From NCBI GenBank assembly GCA_034509495.1, contig CM067512.1, positions 4,384,699 to 4,448,698 of the forward strand: 64,000 bases of DNA, given 5' to 3'. This stretch comes from Acestrorhynchus altus. Taxonomy: Eukaryota > Chordata > Actinopteri > Characiformes > Acestrorhynchidae. This document shows positions 36,699 through 48,879 of the stretch, piece by piece. The notes under the pieces were generated by a model. The model did no database searches and was not told the origin of the DNA. It saw only the letters and a list, made by a program, of their open reading frames with translations. A program made the position numbers and the translations under genes. Position 1 is the first letter of the stretch; every line of letters begins with the position of its first letter.

Positions 36699-37130
36699 CC
36701 ATCCATCCATTCCTCCATCCATCCATCCATCCATCCATCCATCCATCCATCCATCCATCCATTCCTCCAACCTTCTGCCCATCCATCCATCCATCCATCC
36801 AACCATCCATCCATCCATCCATCCATCCATCTGTCCATCCATCCATCCATCCATCCATCCATCCATCCATCCATCCATCCATCCATCCATCCAACCTTCC
36901 GCCTGTCCATCCATCCATCCATCCATCCATCCATCCATCCATCCATCCATCCATCCATCCATCCATCCATCCATCCATCCATCCCTCCAACCTTCCGCCT
37001 GTCCATCCATCCATCCATCCATCCATCCATCCATTCATCCATCCATCCATTCTTCTGTCTGTCCATCCATCCATCCATCCATCCATCCATCCATCCATCC
37101 ATCCATCCATCCATCCATCCAACCAACCAA
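36618..37130. repeat. (ATCC)n tetranucleotide array, about 0.5 kb
   Basis: About 128 ATCC-type units, with GTCC variants clustered at the 5' end and an interrupting block CCAACCTT(C/T)YGCC at 36767, 36891 and 36987. The spacings of 124 and 96 bp are multiples of four, so the interruptions were copied with the array. All frames stay open, giving false 170-209-aa frames on both strands (MDGW or HPSI repeats). Confidence 0.97.
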
Positions 37131-37159
37131 CTGTACAGAGGACAATTCTCTGACCTGAA

Positions 37160-37240
37160 GGGAACATTACATGTTATCCAGAGTGACTTACAAAAGTGCT
37201 TTGCTGTTCACTCGGATATCCTTAGCTAGTAGACGAGGCT
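37160..37240 (-). mobile_element. SINE tail fragment
   Basis: TTATCCAGAGTGACTTACAA followed by AAGTGCTTTGCTGTTCACTC is the reverse of the SINE 3' tail seen at 23220 and 29930. Only the tail is present. Confidence 0.5.
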
Positions 37241-38689
37241 AGAATCCAGAGATTCCTCACACTACCAGCTGCCAGTTTGATGTTTGTCATTAGGTTTGCT
37301 TGGTGTAGTGTAGGCTTGTAGGTGAGTAACAACACTACCTTCCCTGTGGAAGACTTCGATTTCCCGGTCAGACATTGGTCTGTTGGTTATGATGTAAAGG
37401 AAAAGAATTGTGTTCAGATAAAACTCAGATAAAACTCAAAGCGACAACAAAAGGGACAAACAGGAAATTGTCCAATCGGGATTTTGTTCTTCTAGGCAGA
37501 TACAGCCAAGCAGGGTCTCTCATTGATTGCGACTTCACAAGTAGAATGAAAAGTCTAATGCAGCAGATTAAACACCAGTTTAAATTGGAATTGACTGAAG
37601 AGTCAAGCAATCATGTTTTCCAATATGGGCCTTTTTTAATGAGTGGGACTGATTTCATGAATAAAATGGTCATTTTGAAACTTCTGGAAGTCCTTCATAC
37701 TCACTTATAGTCAAACCATAATTGCTCTTAGGAAAGAAGTGTGGGATTGCAATGCTATGGGAGAGGAAGACAAAGGTTATCAGGAGGAATACATTATTAA
37801 ATATTTAGACTGCTATTGGTCATATTTATTGAAGCTGAAATCATCCTCAACAGGTCGACTTTATGTAATCCATCAGGCGCAGCAGCAAAGCCCATCCTTG
37901 CTTACGTCAAATGCATGGAATCGTTTGAAACTTGAATTGTTCGCATGTCTCACAATGTCAAACAAGTTTCATTCCTGTTGCTTCCTGTTGGAAGCTTCAA
38001 CAGTTGATTCCTTCTTGTTGCAGCTATTTTTTGGACAATAAGTGAGTGTGAATGTGAGCCGTAATCAGGCTTTGCAGATGTTGGAAAGCTGGAGCAGCAG
38101 CTCTGAGCCATGTTGGACAATCATGTTTGATTTAGATCTACATTATTAAACTGGCCTACAGTGTTTGCAACTGCATGTCTCCAGGCCATACTTTATGTTT
38201 TGAAAGTGTTAATTTAACATTGATGAGTTTGTTTATAAATAAGTCATTAATATTTATTTCCAAATGTTCTTTTGACATATGAGCATGTTATCCTGTCAGC
38301 GGCATTTTTACTTTTGACTGAGTAATGTGTCTACGTCCAGATTGAAGCAGGGACTACAATCTGACAAGAATGGTACGTCTTAATGCACTTAAGTCACTTT
38401 GTTTTTGTATTAGTGTAATAAGTATAATGGTAATCACTTCTTTGTGCTGGCAAATCTTCAAATGAATGGAAAAAACAAGCTGTATGTTCTTCCTGTAGAG
38501 TGTTTGAGTAATGTGAGCACAATAGCTGACTTCTAGCTGCTCATTTTAATGCACAGGTGGTTAATTAGAAATGAAATAGAATTAACTTAATGAGGAATTT
38601 AAGTGACATCGACTGTAATACTGGGTAATAGATAAATATAAGAAGTGAGGGGCTGTCTGCTCTCTTTCTTTGCTCACACAGTGTTCAAA

Positions 38690-38960
38690 CTTCAGAATAA
38701 AAGTCCTGTGAAGGATTAATACTGATAGAGAAAGACATTCAGGTTTTTATTTATTTATTTGTTTGTTTGTTTGTTTGTTTTTTGTTTGTTTGTTTTTAAC
38801 TTTTATTGCATTTTCAGCTCTGGATGATCAATCACCAACAGGATTTCTGAGATGTAAAGTGTGTTTTAATCCTTATAAGCCAAACAAATCCCACAAAATT
38901 GCAGGTGGAAGTACATTTTTTAAAATCAAATCATATCCAGATTCACACAAAAACTTGCTT
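38690..38960 (+). repeat. Repeat Y, copy 2, with (TTTG)n core
   Basis: AACTTCAGAATAAAAGTCCT, GTGAAGGATTAATA, a TTTG array with the same TTTTTTG interruption (38755-38798), and TTGCAGGTGGAAGTACATTT. It is collinear with 17195-17530. It passes directly into the Tc1 remnant at 38905, so repeat Y may be the flank or 3' untranslated part of such an element. Confidence 0.65.
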
Positions 38961-39500
38961 GTGCACTTTCCTTAGTGCCTTCAGGAGGGGTGGGACAGAA
39001 AGTGGCAGCTCTGCCTTCTGGACTGCCTTGATCAGATAAGTGTGCCAGTACCTGTTACAGTAATATGCCCAAAGCATGACACCTTCATCACCATGTTCCA
39101 CAGAGGAGGTGGTATGTGGGCAGTTCATATTTTGCTCTTGCCACCACACTTGTTGATCTCGGACTCCGATTTATCTGCCATTTTTCAGAGTTGGGAACTA
39201 AAGGCTGTTTGTGATCTGTTGGACAGACATTTGTGGATTAGTGAGGATTCTTCTGATATAGGCAGTGGAGGACGTCCTTGGCCTACCAGTACCTTCATGA
39301 TAAATGAGTTTGCCAGTGTCAGTGTTCTTTCTTAATGAGATTCCATAGTTGATTTGGGTAATCCTAGAGTTTGATCGATGTCTCTTCTTCATATTATCCA
39401 GCATCTTAGAACCAACCTCTTTGCTGAACCTAAGAATAGCTTCCTTAGAATCACCGGCAATGCTCTCGTCCTCATGTTGAACAATGGCAAGTGCAAAGAT
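38905..39500 (-). pseudogene. Tc1/mariner transposase remnant
   Basis: On the reverse strand the frame at 39198-39404 encodes KKRHRSNSRITQI and GTGRPRTSSTAYIRRILTNPQMS. This is the GRPRxTT linker plus second helix-turn-helix region of a Tc1-type DNA-binding domain. Further along, the reverse strand over 39080-39130 carries a degraded GGG block. The catalytic core is not readable. Confidence 0.6.
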
Positions 39501-39879
39501 CTTTCAATGCTTAGAAGCAATCCTAACCATATACCACTGTAAAGCCATGCATTGCAAACAGTTCTGTGACCTGACAATAGAGGGATAGTATGAGACAGTG
39601 TCATTTTAAGAGGGTGAAAAATGCTGGAACATTACTTTAATCGTGTCTGATTGGTTTGATTTGAAATTTGAAACAGTGGAGTGCATATCAAGGAAAATAG
39701 TCCCATGCATCACGGACGGCACTGTATCTGCACCTCCATCCTCATTGACCTTCTTGTTAATATTCATTGTAAATGTAAGTCCTACCGCCTGGCAACGATG
39801 CTTAATTCATGCTAAGTCTTCACAGCAATTATCTTAATGTATCACCTATTTGTCTTGCTTTTATCTTTATTTCCTCCTG

Positions 39880-40030
39880 ATGCCTCTCTTCCCTTAATTG
39901 ATTGGAGGGAGATTTAATCTTGTGTGTGAGCTTCTTATTGATAGCATTAGTTTAAGCCTACTGCAGACTGGCAGCTTCTATTGTCTGCTCTAATTACCCC
40001 GTGGCTGATGTATCTTCTGCGGTTAAACGG
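39880..40030. other. Candidate conserved non-coding stretch ahead of exon 2
   Basis: This is unique sequence with TTAATTGATTGGAGG and TCTAATTACCCCGTGG homeodomain-like cores, ending about 100 bp before the exon at 40128. No splice or coding signal was found in it. The suggestion is based on composition and position only. Confidence 0.2.
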
Positions 40031-40127
40031 CTATCGAGCTCAGCATGTTGCAGGGACTTCTCCGCCTCCTGCTTCTTGAATTCTGTTTTTATTCATTTGT
40101 CTTTGTTTTTGTTTCATTTTCCAACAG

Positions 40128-40266
40128 GAGAGACTCAATGAGGGGCTCGGGATGCTGGTGGGTGGCTGCCCTGGTCTTCGGCAGTGTCTTGGGGGCGGAG
40201 TCTCGGCCCAACGTGGACGGACTGGCTCCTCCGGCCTATCGACCACTCGTTAGATTCCGTCACAAG
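40128..40266 (+). CDS. Unrecognised secreted/membrane protein, exon 2 with signal peptide (partial)
   Basis: The exon lies between an acceptor preceded by a T-rich tract (TTCATTTTCCAACAG|GAG) and a donor (CACAAG|GTATTG). The methionine at 40138 starts 43 codons, MRGSGCWWVAALVFGSVLGA and then ESRPNVDGLAPP and further to RFRHK. The first 20 residues form a classic signal peptide: a short arginine-containing n-region, a hydrophobic core WWVAALVFGSVL and a small-residue cleavage site after GA. The mature start is polar and proline-containing. GC content and codon choice rise sharply against the AT-rich flanks. The downstream intron is in phase 0 and the upstream one in phase 2 if the 19296 start is used. 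I do not recognise the family. The signal sequence places the product in the secretory pathway, as a secreted protein or the N-terminus of a membrane protein. A chance open frame is possible but unlikely given splice sites, composition and signal peptide together. Confidence 0.65.
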
Positions 40267-41279
40267 GTATTGATCTCTCCTGTTCCATTAGCCGTCCCTT
40301 AACAAGAGGAGACTTGGGCCTCACCAAGTATGATGCTAATTACCGGGGAAGTCAACAGTCGCATTGATCGCCTCTGTTTTGATTTCTGGTCCCGCTGGCA
40401 CAGAATGATTTATCGTGCAGCCCTTCAACAGCAGACCAGATGTCAAACCAGCATCACCTTCAGAAGCCCAGAGCTGAGTCCACACTAGAAGCAAACAAAG
40501 CATGGAAGCGAAGTCGGAGACAGCAGCTTCTAACCTTGCTGAGGCTAGAACCGTTCTGCCAGGCGTTATTGCATAATTGGATGTTTATTGACTGACTCGA
40601 GCAGTAGGGGGGTTGGATTGTGTGTGCACACAATCACACACAATCACAGGCTGGAGACAGGCTTTTTGTTTTCCTGAAAGCCTCTAACGAGCTTCTCCCG
40701 TGTCCTCTCACCATTCGCCACAGGAGCCGGCCCTGGCAGCGCTGCGAGTCTCTGCATTATGTAATGGATCAATTAAACCCTGACTGGGACGGCCTGCTGG
40801 CCAGGTCGAGAAAGGGTATCTCTCTGTCAGGGCCGAGCCAATGAGCGAAACAAAGCTTGACAGTGTCTCGTTTAAGGGAGAGACACTCAAATTCTCAAAA
40901 TAAAAGTGAGGAAAACAGCAGAAAATAGTCTCTCAAGACTTCCCCCAGGCGCAACCTCATCCATTTCTCACCGACACTTCTGTTGCAGTGAGCTGATTAG
41001 GCGTGTCAGCAAATTAACTAAAGATTTCATTTGCGCTTGTGGATTAGTGTTGACTAAAAGAACGCCATGAATAAGAAAGATAGAGTAAACAGAGCTGCAG
41101 TTTGGTTCTTTATAGTGCGGGGGAAAAAAAAGAAGAGCAAGAATATGAGAGGAAACCTTCATGTCACTACAGTTTGCACACATTCTCAATCACTCAATAT
41201 TTGCAGTCTTTTGTGCTGAAAGAAGAACACTTTAAACATCCTGCTCTGGGATGTTTACACTCGTAGTGCTGTTACCATT

Positions 41280-42850
41280 ACAGGCCTGTAAAGAATTCTC
41301 AAAGAAAATCACAGAAAATCACAGAAACATACATATACCCTTAAAGAATTTCAAGATATGATTTTAAGAAAGAAAGTCTTTAATACATTTCTTAATAAAC
41401 AGGAAAGATCTACTTGAAAATTATTTATTTCTGCAAATCTACAAAATAAATTTCCATGTTACATTTCTATATTTCCAGTTGAATTATTTCAATTCCAGTA
41501 ATTTTTAATTCTAATTTTTTTCGATCCAATAAAAGCATTTTCAATATATTTTTTACCGGACACTTTCCTGGGAAAATCAACAAAGTTTTCCAGTGAAAGG
41601 GAGTTTTTAAGAATTCCTAGTGAAAATCAAATTTCAAATGATCTGATTATAAAATCTGCATGAAATTCATATTGAAAAGCTATAATTTCTGGGATAAAAT
41701 GTTCTTTTACTAAAAAACATTGTGTTACAGTAATTATATTAAAATCTGCATGTAAATAATTTTCAGTTTTGAGAATAAATCATTACATTTTCAAGGAAAG
41801 CTTCTTCTGAATGATGGGGGTTTAGCTCCAGTAGGAGGTCTGAGGTCATGAGAGCTGCAACTACAGTCCAGAAATCCAACTACAGTCCATTTTCTGATGT
41901 AGAACCAAACAGAATAGAACTGGAGTGAGATTATTCCAATAATTCAATAACTGCAAACGCACAATGTAGGTCATAACTGCATAAACACGTAAACAGTCTC
42001 TCTGCTAAATTCAGGTTTGCTAAAAGATGAAAAGACAAAGTTAAAAGAACTCACGGAAATTCACGGAACAGCACCAAAAATAATGATGGTATCTCCTTCT
42101 CCTTCTCTGGGGCTGTTTTCTTTATTAGAATATAAATAGAATAATTTACACTGAATGATAAATGAAATATGGGTGACAATAAAAGAGCTGTTATCCTTTA
42201 GAAGATTGTAGAGCTTGTTCATTTTGTCTTTGTATCTGAAATTCTGTATTTGTCAAATGTTTATTTTTTTTTATTCATGTGAAATAAACAGAAATTCACA
42301 AAGAATTTCTAGTAAAAAGCTACAACATATCTTTAGATTAAGAATCATCAACCTGCTTATCCTTCAGTACACGTATTCTGCCTGCTCATAGCTGCTGTAT
42401 GTTTAAAGTATTTGTAGTGTTTTTTTTTTACATTCTTGATAAAAATATATCTGTGCAAATAAAGAAAATTAAACCATTAATACATTTATAAATTTTACAG
42501 ACTTTCTAGGGAAAAAAATCAAAATGAAAATCTGTGTAAATTGAATTTCTTAATTCAATCAATTCTCTGTTAAAATGTATAAAATCCTGAGTGTAAAAAA
42601 CTAAAGATACAAAGTGTTAAAATATTTAATTTTGAGTTTGAATAAATTACCAATCAGACAATTTCAACATCAATGTGATAAATATAATGGATATAATATA
42701 CACTGTTTCACTTTTTGAATTAAATATTGAAATTATATTGGAATTTCTTGATATTTTTAAAACAACTTCTCATTAAAATCTATAACAATTGAATTACCAG
42801 TGAATATCTGAAGAATCCCTATAAAGAAAAATCAGTCTCTGCACTTCCTT
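41280..42850. repeat. AT-rich degenerate block with recurring short motifs
   Basis: Over about 1.5 kb the sequence is very AT-rich and re-uses variants of GAATTTCTAGTAAAAA, AAAATCTGCATG and TTTTCAAGGAAA (for example near 41615, 41655, 41745, 42300, 42500 and 42745). There is no coding frame above about 60 aa. It may be a decayed tandem repeat. The units are too diverged to set a period by eye. Confidence 0.4.
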
Positions 42851-43949
42851 TCTCAATGTCTCTTTGTGGTCAGGGTTACAAAACATATTTGCAGATGAAA
42901 AATATATGGACGCTTGCTTGCTGTTTGAGAAGCTCTTGCGTTCTTTAGGATTCCATCCTTCACTGCGTTATGTCCATTGATGCCCCATGACTTCAGCCTT
43001 TATGCCGGAAAATGGAACATTACCCGAGAGCACGCTTTGGTTATGCTTTTGGATTTTGAAAGAATGCAGTTACGGTGAAATCTTCCGAATCCTCAGCCTC
43101 AGAGTGACAGTAACAAGTAACGCAGCCCAGCACAGCCATGTGTGTAGCTGAGGAACGAGTCAGGGTCAATCAGGGGTTCCTTTAGACTGAAGCAAATTGG
43201 ATCCACATTTGATTCACTTTTCACAAAACATCTAAGGCCAAACTGGCCTCATACAGTGTCCTCTCTCCATTCTTCACCTCACAGCCAATGTTCAGAGGCT
43301 GAGAGTGGATGGACAATGCAAAATACAATGTAAAGAATTTCAGAAACGCTGAATCGTAGAAAAACTGTGCCATTGAAGAACCACATTCGCTTTTCTTACT
43401 GTTTCTAAGCAGTTAATAAAGGCTAAAAGTCATTTTAAGTGGTATAAAGATTGATTGGTGAATGGAGTTTGTTACTGTTGTTGTTACTGTTGTTGGAGTT
43501 TGTTACTGTTACAGATGCCATGCATTTGATATGTCAGATATATTCTTATAGCCAGTCTGAGAAAAGGTTTTTGGCCTAAAACCTAAAATATATAAATGCC
43601 AGATGGTTCAGTAAAGCAAATTGAAAGACCAAATGGAACAAAAGCCTGTGATTTCTATTTTTATCATTTTTTATAGGGTCATTGCTTCTAAGTCAACACT
43701 AAATTTCTTTCACTGGCCACTTATGTTGTCTTTGCTCTCTGCAGACTGGACTACATTCTCTCCTGAGCAGAGCAGGCTGACCAGCAGTGCAGAAAGCTAA
43801 CAGGCTCCAATGACATTCGGACCCAAGCTTTAGTCCAAATTCGTCCAAATTGCAGCAGAGAAAGTAAAGAGTAATGCATTTGATTATCTATTAGACACCT
43901 CAAATGACCATGTTAGAACCTGAGATCAGCTATAGGCCTTATTTCCTCA

Positions 43950-44200
43950 CTCATCCCAAAAATATTTCATGGAGCACCATCATTGGATGAAGTGCCTCCA
44001 GAACACAGTTACACTGTTCCACACTTGGCATTAGGTGTAGCTCCACAGAGACCTCTTCTATTGGCAGTACGTTTCTGCAGGGACTAGTCAAGCTGTGTGT
44101 GCATTTAGACCTTTGTGTCAGCAATGGGTGCAGCTTAGGTTAGCTAAGTGCATTTGTTAATCGGGGTGTCTACAAACTTTTGGACACATAGTGCAGTTAC
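43950..44200 (+). repeat. Dispersed repeat A, forward copy with terminus
   Basis: CTCATCCCAAAAATATTTCA, GGAGCACCATCATTGGATGA, CTGCAGGGACTAGTCAAGC, TGTGTCAGCAATGGGTGCAG and GGGGTGTCTACAAAC, then TTTTGGACACATAGTG. The last block is the outer end of the element and is the inverted counterpart of sequence at 40-60. Confidence 0.8.
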
Positions 44201-45136
44201 TGTTCTGAAGCTGAATATCTTGTATTAGCCTACATTAGTGAATTTCTTTATTGCCGGGGGGATTCCGTTCCATAGTTGTATGACACATTTGCATAGTGCG
44301 TGTGTTGTGAGGAACACTGGTACTAAATAATAAAGTCTGTCAAAGTGATGAAAGCATGTTCACGTCGCAGGGCACTGAGGATTAATTTCGCCCTCAGAAA
44401 GTCCATATCCTTGTGGTTCTCCCTCAAAAATATGGTCTTTATGGAGTCTCTTGGCCCGGAGCTCACTCTGTAAAGCCCTGGTTTGTTTGGTTTATGGCAC
44501 AGAAAAATGGAGATAAGCTGTGACCCCATTAGCTCTGCCTGAGCACAGACAGCATCAATCACAGAGAGTAATTCAGCTTACAGCGTGAAGCTTTGTCCAG
44601 CTCAGACCAAAACCAACGTGATAGCAGGGATTTCAATGTTACACTTTCATTCACCAGCGCTCCACCTTCCTTTTTTTAATCCAATCAGATAAAGAGTAGC
44701 CCAAATATCATGGGTGCTAGAACACAACCTTCAGCACACTGTTGCTTCTAAACATTTTATAAAATTTGAAAATGTATTTGTATCTACATTCCAAAGGGAC
44801 GATGCTCGTCCACAAACACAATCCATCAGTCCAGCACATCAGCCTACTGCAGTGTAGCTCCACCCACTCATCTTGAAGTTGGAGTGTTTCAGGTTCAGCT
44901 TACGTGTAGAGACTGTAAGCTTAATTTGATTTATATCCAAACTAAAGAGAAGCTAAAAAGTCAAGAATATGGCCATCACATGTCTTTTAGGAGCTTCAGA
45001 TGAGGACGTTTAAGGTGATCTGCTATAAAGTACAAAATAACAGCACCTTTCGTTTACTTACTTTACAGAACATTACAGTACTAGTGGATGTCGGCATTAT
45101 TGCAACAGTAGTACCCTGAACCAATTTTACTTCCAA

Positions 45137-45140
45137 TGAA

Positions 45141-45175
<35 letters not shown>

Positions 45176-45224
45176 ATGAATGAATGAATGAATGAATGAA
45201 TGAATGAATGAATGAATGAATGAA
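45137..45224. repeat. (AAAT)n(GAAT)n compound microsatellite
   Basis: About ten AAAT units pass into about twelve GAAT units. The array directly adjoins the SINE-like repeat at 45225. GAAT tails are typical of that repeat's 3' end. Confidence 0.95.
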
Positions 45225-45540
45225 ACATATCAGTGACACAGTGGTGCTACAGGTTGTGAGTCCTGGAGTTGTGGGTCCAAGCTCTACTCTGGTCACTGTC
45301 TGTGATGTGTTTTCCCTCTCCATTTGAGTTTCCTTCAGGGACTCTGGTTTCGTTGAGTCTCCCACCTTAGATTGTAATGAAATTACTCCTAGGTGTGAGG
45401 GTCTGTATTTTGTGAGGTACCCTGCAATGCACTGGCGCCCTGTCCAAGGGGTATCCCTGCCTTGCAAGTGATTTGGGGTAAGCTCCGGACCCGCTGCAGC
45501 TCTCCAGTTAGAAGTGGTTCAGAAAATGTTTGATTCCAAA
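45225..45540 (+). mobile_element. SINE-like dispersed repeat D, copy 1
   Basis: GGTTGTGAGTCCTGGAGTTG followed by GGGTCCAAGCTC (B-box-like), GGTCACTGTCTGTGA, AGTTTCCTTCAGGGACTC and TGCACTGGCGCCCTGTCCAA are collinear with the copy at 57670-58030 (GACCTGGCTTTGATCCCCGG, GGGTTTCCTCCGGGTACTCC, TGGATTAGCGCCCTGTCTAG). It ends near GAAGTGGTTCAGAAAATG. It is non-coding. Confidence 0.7.
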
Positions 45541-45576
45541 GTTTAGTCAGAAGCTCAAAAGCCTAGGAAGGATAAA

Positions 45577-45662
45577 ACATAAATAAACAAACAAACAAAC
45601 AAACAAATAAATAAACAAATAAATTAATGAATTAATAAATAAGTAAAATAAAATAAATGACT
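45577..45662. repeat. AAAC/AAAT-rich tetranucleotide tract
   Basis: Imperfect AAAC and AAAT units over about 85 bases. Confidence 0.85.
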
Positions 45663-45739
45663 AATTAATATACAAGCAAAATATGTGACATGACCCCTTC
45701 AAAGCACATTCTTTCAAAATGATTAGCAGAGGCTGGACT

Positions 45740-46020
45740 TGACTGCTGCTCACCGAAGGAATGGAAATTACTCCTTTAATTCCTATCTGCAAATTAATTT
45801 CTTGAAAGTTAATCATTTCGCAGATAGTGCAGTCATCGCTTTCAGAAGATCAGAACAAAACAGGGGTGTGTGTGCGGGAACCCCAATCAACCTGAACTGG
45901 AATATGTCTTTTCAGATAGCCGAACATCAAACCGCTGCTGTTGGAGGGAATAATTAAGGTCTTGCCTTTATCTGGCGATGCATTTTTAATGCTAATTGTG
46001 TTTTATTGCTAAGGACAGTG
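45740..46020. other. Candidate conserved non-coding element
   Basis: Repeat-free sequence with many TTAAT/ATTA cores (TTTAATTCC, GCAAATTAATTTC, GTTAATCATTTCG, ATAATTAAGG, GCTAATTGTG). The 72-aa open frame at 45739-45957 shows no family or splice signals. An enhancer in the intron is possible. The basis is composition only. Confidence 0.2.
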
Positions 46021-46167
46021 AGGACGGCAAGGCCGAGCGAAGAGGGAGAAAGTAAGAGAGTGAGAGCCAGAGAGAGAAAAACGCAAGGAAGGGGTCAAGC
46101 CAAGCAGTGGAGTCCACGATCTGCCACGACCACATTGCAAAGCTAGATTAGAGTGGGATAAGCTGAG

Positions 46168-46169
<2 letters not shown>

Positions 46170-46226
<57 letters not shown>
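46170..46226. repeat. (GA)n microsatellite
   Basis: About 28 uninterrupted AG units. Confidence 0.97.
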
Positions 46227-46229
<3 letters not shown>

Positions 46230-46558
46230 GGATGTAGTTAGCAGTTGGGGAGGCTGTTGGTCAGCTTGTTTTGGTCATACAGATGGAACCTCCAAGGCTC
46301 TGCCTGAAATCAGGAGTGATTCTCAAGTTTAGAAACAAAGAAAGCGCACCAACAAAATAAATAAAAGAAAAGCAGTCACACAATCACAGATCTGTTGCAT
46401 AACCACGCTACAGATTACCAAATGAGTTATTGTGTTTATGACCTTCGTGTATTGAGATAATTGTTTCATTGGAAATATTATAATTGCTCAGAGCAATGAA
46501 ATGTAAAGGGGAAATTAAGGCAGTGAGAAAAGCTCTGTCAGCAAACCTTTTATATTAG

Positions 46559-46647
<89 letters not shown>

Positions 46648-46680
46648 TCTCTCTCTCCCCTCTCCCTCCTATCTCTCTCC

Positions 46681-46742
<62 letters not shown>
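46559..46742. repeat. (CT)n imperfect microsatellite, about 180 bp
   Basis: CT dinucleotides interrupted by CCCT and TTTC variants. It is a long pyrimidine-only tract. Confidence 0.96.
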
Positions 46743-46744
<2 letters not shown>

Positions 46745-46847
46745 ATCTTATTTATTTACAGTACAGAGGAATATCACACTGGCTATCAGAAAGAATGGAT
46801 CAGGTCTGCAGTTTTGTAAACACTGACATTCCAAAAATCAAATGAAT

Positions 46848-46876
46848 AAATAAGTAAGTAAGTAAGTAAGTAAATA
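46848..46876. repeat. (AAGT)n microsatellite
   Basis: About seven AAGT units. Confidence 0.9.
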
Positions 46877-48879
46877 ATTAAATTAATAAGATCTGATGTG
46901 ATGCCAATGCTTTTTTTTACACTTATCATCACAAAATAATAATAATTGCACAATGTTGCACCCAGAAGGAAGAGTGGTATTGCAACTCTATTTGGAAGGA
47001 AGACAAAGGTCACCAAGACCAATAGATGATTATAAATTTACACTGATATGGGCAACACTGAGCTACATATGCAGAAGTAGTGTCTCTCAGTATGATGTTG
47101 GGAATAACGCAGGGCTGAAACGGTTAATGGAGAAACTGAGTAACTTGATTACTAAAAATGATCCATGCAAATGATTTGCCTCAATGCTTCATTTAATCCA
47201 TGTAATTATATACAGATCACTGGATTCAGCACAGAGGACTTTTCCTGCTGCTCCCGATGTGAAGAAGGCGTGATTTGATGATCTACAGTTCCAAACCGAG
47301 ACAGAATGAAACAGGGGCCAGAAGAAAACACAGTTTAAGTTCACATCCAGCTGAATAAAGGAGATCTGTGCACAGGGGGGCTGCAGCAACAGTCACACAG
47401 CCGGCATAAGAGCAGGACGTCAGCACTTCAGCATCTCAGCAGAGAGCATACAGTCCACAGAGCAGACCCCACACAACGTAACCCTAAAGTCTTCAAATCC
47501 ATATGATTCCCAGTGGAGATGAAGGCTCATAATGCTGCTATGATAACTTTGGTTCTGTAACGACTAGTTTATATATATATACACACCAGAATACTGAATT
47601 TCATTCAAAAAGGTGTCATATTTTATATTCATTACACATTTTAAGCCATTTGTTTTGGTTTACTCTTGAGAAATATGACTTATAGCTCAGGATAAATAGG
47701 AATCCAGAATCTCAAAATATATAAATACATCTCTGTAAATACAATTAGAGGAAAATTGCAATTATTACAGCTGCACCCATTTATATAAAAGAATAAACAG
47801 AATAAAAACTTTGAAATATATATTAAAATTATATTTAGTCGTTATAGTATATGGCATATAATATATAGTTATACACTACTATTTTTTTTTAATTAAGCAC
47901 AACTATTTATCAAACTACTCAATACTGATACTGTAGTATTTTAATCAGTTGAATATTCATTTACTAAAAGAATCGATCGATGCAGCTCCAATGAAAATGA
48001 CCGCCTGCCATTCTGAGGGACCCCACGATATTCTCGTTCATTCCAATCGATTCAGTCCTTCTGGCGCAACTATATTGTGACAATGAGTTTATATATCAAT
48101 CGGTTGCAAAAGTGCATCTGAGTTCATCCAAGACGTTTTCAGCCAAAACCAGAATGAGTTAGGTCTTCTCTGAAGACCTGGAAGTCTCCGAGACTGTGAT
48201 ATAAAAGTTATATTGGAGAAGAAAAGAATCTTCTCAACTCTATACATGCTAATGGGATGCAATGTTCGTTGGACAGAGCAGCGTGTTTGGGGGAGAACTG
48301 CTAGGATGCTCTGGTTGGCTAACATCGAAGTGAGTTATGGTGGGAGAGAGAGGGCTCCGATCCACAGAGAGAGCAAGTCTAATTATGCTTGGACGTCTAG
48401 CCACGAATAACAGTGGGATAATGATTGAACTCCATATCCCTTGATATTGGGACAAATTGTCCCAAGACAGTTGTGGCTCCTGGGAGCCCTATGAGCTGGA
48501 ATCGTATCTGTTATAGATTGTAGATTGTGAGCTATGTGCTCTCAAACTGACTGGCAGGGCCTGTTTGAATATTGACCAAACTGACCAAGCGCTTAATCCA
48601 GCGCTCGTTCCCAAATTAAGAATTACGAGACACAAACATGCACACGAGCGAATTGCAGATGCTACTATCCCTTCGAAGTGATGGATGTCTCACTTTCGTT
48701 CTGGCTTTGACTCCCTCGTTCTTTGTCTTTCAGTAAGTGTAGGGATGCTTTAATAGCAGCTCTAGGCTCGCTGCATTATGCATCAACTCCATTATGCTCT
48801 TCTAGAAGAAGCAAGGAAAAACGACTGAATGAAAGAATATGAATCCTCCTCATTCCTCATGCTCCTCCAGTCGCACATC

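Larger units (their letters stand above)
19319..40127 (+). other. Putative intron 1
   Basis: It is bounded by GTAAAC at the 5' end and TTTTCATTTTCCAACAG at the 3' end. It contains no exon I can support. It is filled with Tc1, LINE, SINE and MITE remnants and microsatellites, listed separately. Apart from those, long stretches (19320-20280, 25000-25640, 27700-28900, 30500-31280, 33000-34300, 34950-35980, 37400-38690) show nothing nameable. A large first intron upstream of a signal-peptide exon is common for vertebrate developmental and neuronal genes. Confidence 0.45.

Noticed and set aside
36480..37167. Open frames of 170-209 aa made of MDGW or HPSI repeats
   Set aside because: They are produced by the ATCC tetranucleotide array, which stays open in every frame. 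No splice, start or composition evidence supports a protein.
37408..38041. Two consecutive 100-aa open frames on the + strand
   Set aside because: No recognised motif, AT-biased sequence, no splice signals or composition change. Best taken as chance.
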